Under the pieces are notes generated by a model that made no database searches, was not told the DNA's origin, and saw only the letters and a list, made by a program, of their open reading frames with translations. From positions 248,001 through 312,000 of the forward strand of contig WHVA01000005.1 of assembly GCA_015179125.1 (NCBI GenBank): 64,000 nucleotides of DNA. The letters are read 5' to 3'. Source of the stretch: Gautieria morchelliformis (taxonomy: Eukaryota; Basidiomycota; Agaricomycetes; Gomphales; Gomphaceae). This document shows, one piece after another, positions 57,887 to 64,000 of this stretch (position 1 is its first letter; each line of letters begins with the position of its first letter). A program made the position numbers and the translations under genes.

Positions 57887-59801
57887 CAGTTCACATGGCA
57901 GCAGCAAATCCATGCCCAGCAAGCCGTAAATTACATACGAGGTCACTCTGATTCCTTGTCTTCCCACACAACTGTCCCAATGATGTCAGGCATCTTGCTC
58001 TCTTCCGTCCACCATGATCGCCAGCTGCATCGAGACACAAGTGAGACGACTGCTTTGGATGGCCCTGAGGATGATGTCGAAGATATGCGCGTTCGTGTGC
58101 AAATGGACGCAGACGGTCGGCTAGTCGAATCCAACCAGGTTACTGACTATCTATTCTGAGATGACAAGCTTTCAGATGTGAACTTTTACCAGTTTGTGAG
58201 ATGTTTCAGACTTGACAAAGTCAGCAACTCACTGAAGGTATACAACACTGACTCGAACCTGCACGTCTTACCCCGGTTTGTTTTGAAAACAGGCCACAGA
58301 CTTGCCAATTCTCACGTCTTGGTGCAACATACAGACGAATCAACTCATTGTTGCACGAATGAGCTCATACCCCATGTTGTTGGTGCGTCAATACCCCGAT
58401 CAAGTGATCAGGACAGTTACCAATTGTTTATTCTTGCTCACTTCAAGCCTTTTAGCAATTCCAATAAGCTGCTTCAACTCCCGGATCTATCCGTTTCTGC
58501 CACATTCGCAAATTTCACGTTTGACACTGAGAGTCAACGCATTATCCAGAACTGGGAAGCGATACATGAATGTCAAGATGAGCGTGACCCAGAGAGACTT
58601 AAGAAAAGGGCAGAACTCACAAAAGAGTCACGATTAACCACTAATGCACTCCACCCCCATGTTACTGAGGACAACATACAGATGAATGCGCCGTCTGACT
58701 ACAGTGAGAAAGACGTCAAGTTGCTCTCCATGGTGAGCACATACACTCAAACCAGATGGTTTGCTGCACTGAGTCACGCTAGTGCCATCCCTTCAACGCT
58801 GCGTGTAGAAGAGCAATACATTACGCCCATGGCAAGCAACAAGAAGATGTGGGCTGACGTGGCTAAGTCACATGAAACATCTATAGCGAACAAACGTCGG
58901 AATATGGGTAACTTGAACACGCAGTCTGCGTCAACTCTGCCAGGCATAGACGTCAATGCAATCAGTGCACAGTTCTCCAATTCATCTACACGTACCTTGG
59001 GTGCATGCCCTGGAGCTGAACAGATTCCAACGGCTACTACACAAGATCCCTACACTACGATGATGCGTATAGGCCATGAGTTTCAACTCAACGAAGAACA
59101 ATGGATTGCCTACCGTATAACAGGTCAATACTTCCTGGCGTTGATGGCTCGATGCAGCAAGCCGATGACGTCGCACTCTCCCGATCCTGTGCGCCTTCTA
59201 CTTACTGGTCCTGGTGGCACAGGGAAAACTCACGTTGTGAAAGCGCTCAACGCGTTAATGAATGACTACAGCTGCGGCCATTCTATCAGATACTTAGCTC
59301 CTACAGGGTCTGTGGCGGCCTTGATTGATGGTACAACTGTCCATGGAGGGTTAGGCATCAGTATTGTACATAAAGGGAAAGGAAAGTCGAACTGACAGCT
59401 GGGTAGCAACAACGAAGACTACACCATTGTAATTGATGTGAAAAATAGATGTGCCATTTGTGAAGAATGGAAAAATGTCGACATTGTTTTGTTTGATGAA
59501 GTCTCCCTCTTGAGTCAACAATTGTTATCAGAAATTGACCACGCACTGCGGTACGCCAAAGAAAAGTTTAATGACTGGTTCGGTGAGGTGTCCGTTATCT
59601 TCGCGGAGGACTTCTTTCAATACCCTTCTGTGCAAGGTACACCTCTCTACACTCCGATCTGGCAAGGGACAAATCAGACCAATGTGGATATCCTACGTCG
59701 ATTAGGAAGATTGGCATGGAAAAGCGTCACTAACGTTGTAGACTTGCATGAACAGAAGCGCATGTGCTCCGATCCTGAGTATGGTGCCGCTGTTTACAGG
59801 C
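57887..59801 (+). pseudogene. Helitron helicase region, truncated
   Basis: The linker reads QQQIHAQQAVNYIRGHSD and VTDYLF, a stop at 58157, then a 405-codon open stretch (58178-59395) with FYQFVRCFRL and the Walker A motif LTGPGGTGKTHVVKAL (near 59203-59250), followed by YLAPTGSVAALIDGTTVHG. After a TGA at 59393 the frame continues with the Walker B region VDIVLFDEVSLLS (near 59480-59515). It breaks at YGAAVYRLFW, where the A-type LTR begins. The helicase would unwind DNA during transposition; motifs III-VI are lost. Confidence 0.88.
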
Positions 59802-60432
59802 TGTTTTGGAGCCCATTGAACTCAACGTAAAACTGTGGTGTTAAACACAATTCTAAAGTTCAATCAGAGATTTGACTTTACAAGCACACGCAAGCTTCAA
59901 AACTATTTTAACGGAGAACCCAATTAAGAAATTATACTCCGGTGAACAATCAGAATCAGTATTGGTACAGGAAGTGTAGCAATAGAGATTTAACTGAACA
60001 CGTGTAGTCCTTAGATTGTGCAATACTTTGTGAGGTCAAAGAATGTTATTAGGCGTCCAAGGGTCCAGATACTTTAAGGGGGAAAGCTACCTAGAGTCTT
60101 AGGACCGTGGGTCGAGTGAATTTAAGACAACAATAATCCCCAAGACGTGAAAAGATAGTTCTGCACTTGAACTCTTCCTCAGTTCAAGTATGTCACTATT
60201 CTCGTGGCTTTTCTGGTTTTCCAACTCAACAAATGTAGGATATTAACTCACTTACCCTGAGTTAGGTTAATATCTGCAGTGCGTTGATTGATCAAGAAAG
60301 ATCAATTACTCAAAAGGCTATTAACCCACTTAACTCAGAGTTAAGTTATTAAACTATTGCATGAATTGAAAACTAATAACCAAGTCTATTAGATCACTGC
60401 TCAGAGTGGCGTCTAATGGTACAGGATTACTA
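59802..60432 (-). repeat. Partial LTR family A (3' part), reverse orientation
   Basis: Matches 4556-5187 of the complete solo LTR-A with few differences, including the four hairpins (near 60166-60350). It ends at TACTA (60428-60432), exactly where the Copia-2 LTR starts. Its missing 854 bp correspond to what is present at 21834-28424. Confidence 0.9.
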
Positions 60433-60920
60433 TGTTGGGTGCATTTATGCTCCTGCACCAAAATCAAGCATAATATATTCAATTTATTGTGTGGTGTTTC
60501 AATATTTTCTCATACTGTTCTTGTACCATGCATCCATTTCTCTGCTTATTTTCGAAATTTTCTAGTCACTCTCTATCTCTCCATTTCATTCTGTTATTTC
60601 TACTTTCACAGGCGGCTGCACCCAGCGGAGTTTGAAATGACTTCGACGCGCGAGCCCTTGGGCGCTAAAGGGCCGGGTGCAAGTATATGCCTTCTGAGAC
60701 AGGATTACACTCCTCTCTCAGTGACAATAAATTCACTGAGAGAGGCGAGTAGTATTCTTCATATTTACATAGCATGTTGACTGAAAATCATGTAGTATAT
60801 TTGATTCTAGGTATTGTATTAATACATCAGTGACAATAAATTCACTGAGAGAGTATATTTGATTCTAGCTTTCTAAGAACTCTACCGAACCTTCCCTGCC
60901 ATAGCCCCTAGTTGCTAACA
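60433..60920 (+). repeat. Copia-2 5' LTR (488 bp)
   Basis: Starts TGTTGGGTGC and ends TTGCTAACA. It appears identical to the inverted copy at 28425-28912. A primer-binding site and gag-pol follow directly. It holds the AATAAA-loop hairpin (60712-60745) and a second weaker copy of it (60828-60847). Confidence 0.93.
60712..60745 (+). promoter_or_regulatory. LTR hairpin with AATAAA in its loop
   Basis: A 13-bp perfect stem CCTCTCTCAGTGA/TCACTGAGAGAGG with an 8-nt loop CAATAAAT. The loop contains the canonical polyadenylation hexamer. The stem is conserved in the diverged solo LTR at 43236-43270, whose loop reads CAACTAAAT. It resembles a retroviral poly(A) hairpin by layout only; its role is inferred. 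Confidence 0.55.
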
Positions 60921-60921
60921 A

Positions 60922-60936
60922 GGGTTATGGGCCCCG
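60922..60936 (+). other. Primer-binding site of Copia-2
   Basis: GGGTTATGGGCCCCG directly after the LTR can pair with the anticodon stem-loop part of initiator tRNA-Met, the half-tRNA priming known for the Drosophila copia element. It overlaps the ATG at 60927. Confidence 0.55.
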
Positions 60937-63900
60937 CAGACACTTCGCAGAAGCTTTTGGGTGTGGAGAAGCTTGCAACAGATGGAAGTAATTGGCCTCT
61001 GTGGCGAGCTACTCTCACAAGTTATTTTGAGTCCAAAAATCTACTCAGGCATATAGAAGGGAGAGCCATTCGACCTCCTGATCCTCCAGTCATGCCCCCA
61101 GGCCATATTCTCACAGAAGCTGAGGAAACTCAGATAGAGAAGGCTGAGGAGAAGCTGGAGAAATATCTTGCCAGAGAAGGACAGGCCAAAACCCAAATAA
61201 TCGTCTCAGTGTCAGAGTCACTAGCTCTGATGCTACAGAAGAGACATACAGCAAAAGAAGTCTGGGATGCATTGGTCAATGAGATGACCAAAAAGCCCAA
61301 GATGGTCCTCACCAACCTACAGAGACAGCTTCGCAGTATGAGGTGTCCTGAGGATGGAGACTTGAGAGATCACTTGGACAAGGCCCAAGACCTCTATGCT
61401 CATCTCAATGAGATGGGAGCCAGAATTTCTGAAGGAGAGTTCACCGACATTATCCTTGCATCACTTCCACCCTCCTATGAGGCAGTTATGAATGCCCTTA
61501 CCACGTCGCTCGAAGAATGTGGAATGCCCTTAGTGCCTGATGATATTATCAGAGTACTAAAGGCTCAATACGACAGGAGAAAGACTCTCAATATTTCACA
61601 AGAAGAGCAGGCATTTATTGGTTCATCTACGAAAGGGCAGAAGGGCCGGAAAGACCCGAAGGTGTCTACATGCACTAATTGCCACAAGCCTGGACATGCT
61701 ATAGAGAGTTGCTGGGCTAAAGGAGGTGGTAAAGAAGGCCAGGGGCCACGTCAGAAGAAGAAAGCGAAAGCCAAAAAGAAGAAGGGCAAAGCCAAGGCGA
61801 ATGTTGCCGAAGAAGTGTCCTCTGAGGAGGATGAGAGTGGCAGTCCAGCCGCTTTCGCCAACTTCGACTGCTCTAATTTGAGTAGTTTATCTCTGGACAC
61901 TGTTGTTATCCTCGACACTGGAACGACCGCACATATGACCCCTCACAAGAATTTATTGAGGGATTACAGTCCATTCTCACAGCCGCGCACAATTCGTGCA
62001 GCCAACAAAGGCACTTTTGATGCCTTCGGTTCAGGCTCACTCGTGCTATCTAACAAGGTTGGAGATAAGACTGTGAACATTACATTGAAGGATACGTTCT
62101 ACGCGCCAAAAATGGCTGTTACCCTCATCTCGATCGGCCGGTGCGATGATGCAGGCTATAACACACAAATAGCTGATCAGAAATGCACAATATCCAATCG
62201 TAAAGGCAGGATATTGATGCAAGCACCGAAGCTGAATGGCTTATATCGATTTGATTTACAACACACAAGTGCCGAAGCGCATGTATGCGCATCAGCCATG
62301 GAAATACATCAAAAAATGGGGCACATTTCACAAAAGTCCCTACAGCACTTGCTCAACCGTGGCATGATATTAGGCATTGAATTGAGCTCAAAAGGTGACA
62401 AGGTTGTTTGCGATGCGTGCATTCAGGCGAAGATTGCACGCAAATCACTTCCTCAGGAACCCAGAAGCCGATCATCAAAATTCGGTGACAGAATTTATTC
62501 TGATGTCTGGGGACCAGCGAGACACTCCACAATTGACAAGAAATCCTATTATGTGTCTTTCATCGACGACTACTCAAGAGAATCGGTTATCTATTTGATG
62601 GCAAACAAATCGGAAGCATTTTCAAAATACAAACTCTACGAGGCCTTGATGCTTCGACAGAGGAATATGCACATCAAAGCACTTGTTTCCGACAGAGGGG
62701 GCGAATACACAAGCTCAGAATTTGAACAGCATTTGGCCAAGCAAGGCACGAAGCATCGGTTAACCGTGCACGACACCCCAGAGTCAAATGGTGTTGCTGA
62801 ACGTTTAAACCGAACTCTAGTTGAAAGAGCTCGTGCCATGCTATTGGAATCAAGTCTTCCTAAGACTCTATGGGGGCATGCAATTTTGCATGCCAACTCT
62901 CTTAGGAATCGGACACACACAAGAGCTTTGCCAGACAAAACCCCTTTTGAAATGATCCATCACGAGAAACCGAACCTGAAAGACATACACGTGTGGGGAA
63001 TTGAAGTCTACGTTAAAGTCAAAGAGGGAAACAAACTAGCAGCCCATGCCAAAAGAGCTCGGTGGATAGGAATCTCTGGACAGAGCCATGGTCACTGCAT
63101 CTACTGGCCTGACTCTCAGAAGGTTTCTGTCGAGCGGAATATTATATTTGACTCAGAGATGAAGGGGGGCAAAGCTCCAATCATTTCTATTGAAGAGTCA
63201 CAGCTACCTACGTCCAGAAAAATGGTACAGGCCATCTCGGCGCCAGCACCTATGCCTAGCCGCTTAGTCAGCGAAGAGGCAAAGATCGAGGAAATTGATG
63301 ATGATGAACCAGAGGAACGTCTGAAAGAGCTGCAACCCAGTCAGACTGTTGATGCCAGACCTAAAGAAGCTGCTCCAACAAGGAGAAGCGAGAGAATCCG
63401 TCAGCAGCAGGCGCAGCCGGCCCCAAGTGGTCCCGTAACAAGATCTCAAACTAAGAGACATGCTGGTGCAGATATCACTACACTAGCTTACGAGGACATT
63501 GAGGACCATCAAGACAAATTATTTGAACAAGATTTATCCTCTGTCACTGACGGCATCAGTGATTATAACCTTGCCATCAGTACACTTTCGACCTCCGATC
63601 AAAACAAAGATAATGTGCTGCCGGATTTGAATCAGACCGAGCCTAGCAATGCAGATGAAGCCTTAAATGATCCTATGTGGAAAGCATCGATGGATAAAGA
63701 GTATAAGGTGCTACTCGACAAAGGTGTATGGGAAGTGGTTAAACCACCTCCTGGGGCAAATATTGTCGGAAATAGATGGGTATTCCTCTGGAAACGCAAT
63801 CCAGAAGGTGAACCCATCACACCTAGATCGAGGATGGTCGCCCAAGGCTTTACACAAAGTTTTGGAGTCGACTACAATGAAACCTATGCACCTGTTGCTC

Positions 63901-64000
63901 GGATGACTTCCTTACGGATTATATGTGCCATTGCTGCCAGGAACAACTGGCCTATTCACCAAATGGATGTGGACAGTGCGTATTTGAATGCTACACTGCC
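60927..64000 (+). CDS. Copia-2 Gag-Pol, open to window end
   Basis: ATG at 60927, seven bases after the LTR. The frame reads without a stop for 1024 codons and leaves the window. Gag begins KLATDGSNWPLWRATLTSYF and has a CCHC knuckle CTNCHKPGHAIESC (61671-61712) and a Lys-rich tail. Protease: VVILDTGTTAHMTPHK (near 61905-61950). Integrase: zinc region IHQKMGHISQ ... CDACIQAK; core YSDVWGP, LVSDRGGEYTSSEF, PESNGVAERLNRTL (complete DDE triad). After an acidic linker, RT starts with GNRWVFLWKRNPEGE, RMVAQGFTQSFGVDYNETYAP and QMDVDSAYLNATL. All catalytic residues seen are present. This is the best-preserved element of the window and may be an active copy. Confidence 0.93.
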   Translation, partial: MGPADTSQKLLGVEKLATDGSNWPLWRATLTSYFESKNLLRHIEGRAIRPPDPPVMPPGHILTEAEETQIEKAEEKLEKYLAREGQAKTQIIVSVSESLALMLQKRHTAKEVWDALVNEMTKKPKMVLTNLQRQLRSMRCPEDGDLRDHLDKAQDLYAHLNEMGARISEGEFTDIILASLPPSYEAVMNALTTSLEECGMPLVPDDIIRVLKAQYDRRKTLNISQEEQAFIGSSTKGQKGRKDPKVSTCTNCHKPGHAIESCWAKGGGKEGQGPRQKKKAKAKKKKGKAKANVAEEVSSEEDESGSPAAFANFDCSNLSSLSLDTVVILDTGTTAHMTPHKNLLRDYSPFSQPRTIRAANKGTFDAFGSGSLVLSNKVGDKTVNITLKDTFYAPKMAVTLISIGRCDDAGYNTQIADQKCTISNRKGRILMQAPKLNGLYRFDLQHTSAEAHVCASAMEIHQKMGHISQKSLQHLLNRGMILGIELSSKGDKVVCDACIQAKIARKSLPQEPRSRSSKFGDRIYSDVWGPARHSTIDKKSYYVSFIDDYSRESVIYLMANKSEAFSKYKLYEALMLRQRNMHIKALVSDRGGEYTSSEFEQHLAKQGTKHRLTVHDTPESNGVAERLNRTLVERARAMLLESSLPKTLWGHAILHANSLRNRTHTRALPDKTPFEMIHHEKPNLKDIHVWGIEVYVKVKEGNKLAAHAKRARWIGISGQSHGHCIYWPDSQKVSVERNIIFDSEMKGGKAPIISIEESQLPTSRKMVQAISAPAPMPSRLVSEEAKIEEIDDDEPEERLKELQPSQTVDARPKEAAPTRRSERIRQQQAQPAPSGPVTRSQTKRHAGADITTLAYEDIEDHQDKLFEQDLSSVTDGISDYNLAISTLSTSDQNKDNVLPDLNQTEPSNADEALNDPMWKASMDKEYKVLLDKGVWEVVKPPPGANIVGNRWVFLWKRNPEGEPITPRSRMVAQGFTQSFGVDYNETYAPVARMTSLRIICAIAARNNWPIHQMDVDSAYLNATL

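Larger units (their letters stand above)
54231..59801 (+). mobile_element. Decayed autonomous-type Helitron, 3' end cut off
   Basis: Carries the Rep (HUH) and Pif1-like helicase regions that define Helitrons, preceded by a DUF6570-like region. The 5' end is not defined. The 3' part, including the helicase C-terminus and the terminal hairpin, is removed by insertion of a family A LTR at 59802. Several stops and frameshifts show it is inactive. Confidence 0.8.

Noticed and set aside
60406-60780. 124-codon frame, repeated at 28565-28906
   Set aside because: It lies inside the Copia-2-family LTR and starts in LTR-A. The identical protein in both places only reflects LTR identity.

Overview
The window looks like a transposon graveyard from a basidiomycete fungus, most likely an Agaricomycete. 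The evidence is one recognisable host gene (a DUF6533-type membrane protein with short GT-AG introns of about 45-60 bp), chromodomain Ty3/Gypsy and Ty1/Copia polyproteins of the kind common in mushroom-forming fungi, a fungal Helitron with a DUF6570-like region, and elements with 8-bp target duplications. No species can be named from the sequence alone. No tRNA, rRNA or CRISPR array was seen. Element names below (Gypsy-1 to -5, Copia-1 and -2, LTR families S, A and B) are local to this window.

Layout. 1-7.9 kb: 3' part of Gypsy-1 (retropepsin, a third ORF, and a 1.66-kb LTR carrying fifteen TGACTCA sites). It is invaded by an S-family solo LTR, by an LTR-B copy and, inside that, by an A-family solo LTR. 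7.9-9.3 kb: AT-rich DNA with no gene seen. 9.3-10.7 kb: a decayed gag, perhaps of Gypsy-2. 11.1-12.9 kb: another LTR-B with a nested S solo LTR. 12.9-17.1 kb: a foldback/TIR element with a second TIR element (8-bp duplication) inside it that carries a rearranged host gene fragment. 17.1-28.4 kb: Gypsy-2 pol, its third ORF and its A-type 3' LTR, which is split by a complete Copia-1 on the minus strand. 28.4-33.7 kb: a Copia-2-family LTR and the minus-strand Gypsy-5, interrupted by LTR-B. 33.7-45.1 kb: Gypsy-4 gag-protease, split by Gypsy-3 (itself hit by an S solo LTR) and by a Copia-family solo LTR. 45.1-48.9 kb: minor remnants and an 865-bp hAT-like MITE. 49.0-50.7 kb: the host gene. 50.9-52.3 kb: an LTR plus gag remnant. 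54.2-59.8 kb: a decayed Helitron Rep/helicase cut off by an A-type LTR half. 60.4-64.0 kb: a Copia-2 element with an open gag-pol frame that runs off the window.

The most notable inference is that the roughly 31.5 kb between the two Copia-2-family LTRs (28425-28912, minus; 60433-60920, plus) is inverted. The two 488-bp LTRs look identical by eye. The A-type LTR halves at 21834-28424 and 59802-60432 add up to one 1480-bp LTR, sharing the 5-bp TAGTA/TACTA duplication, only if the interval is turned around. Other strong points are a third ORF conserved downstream of integrase in two Gypsy elements, the transposon-borne DSC2/UBAC2-like gene fragment, and a 13-bp LTR hairpin presenting AATAAA in its loop.
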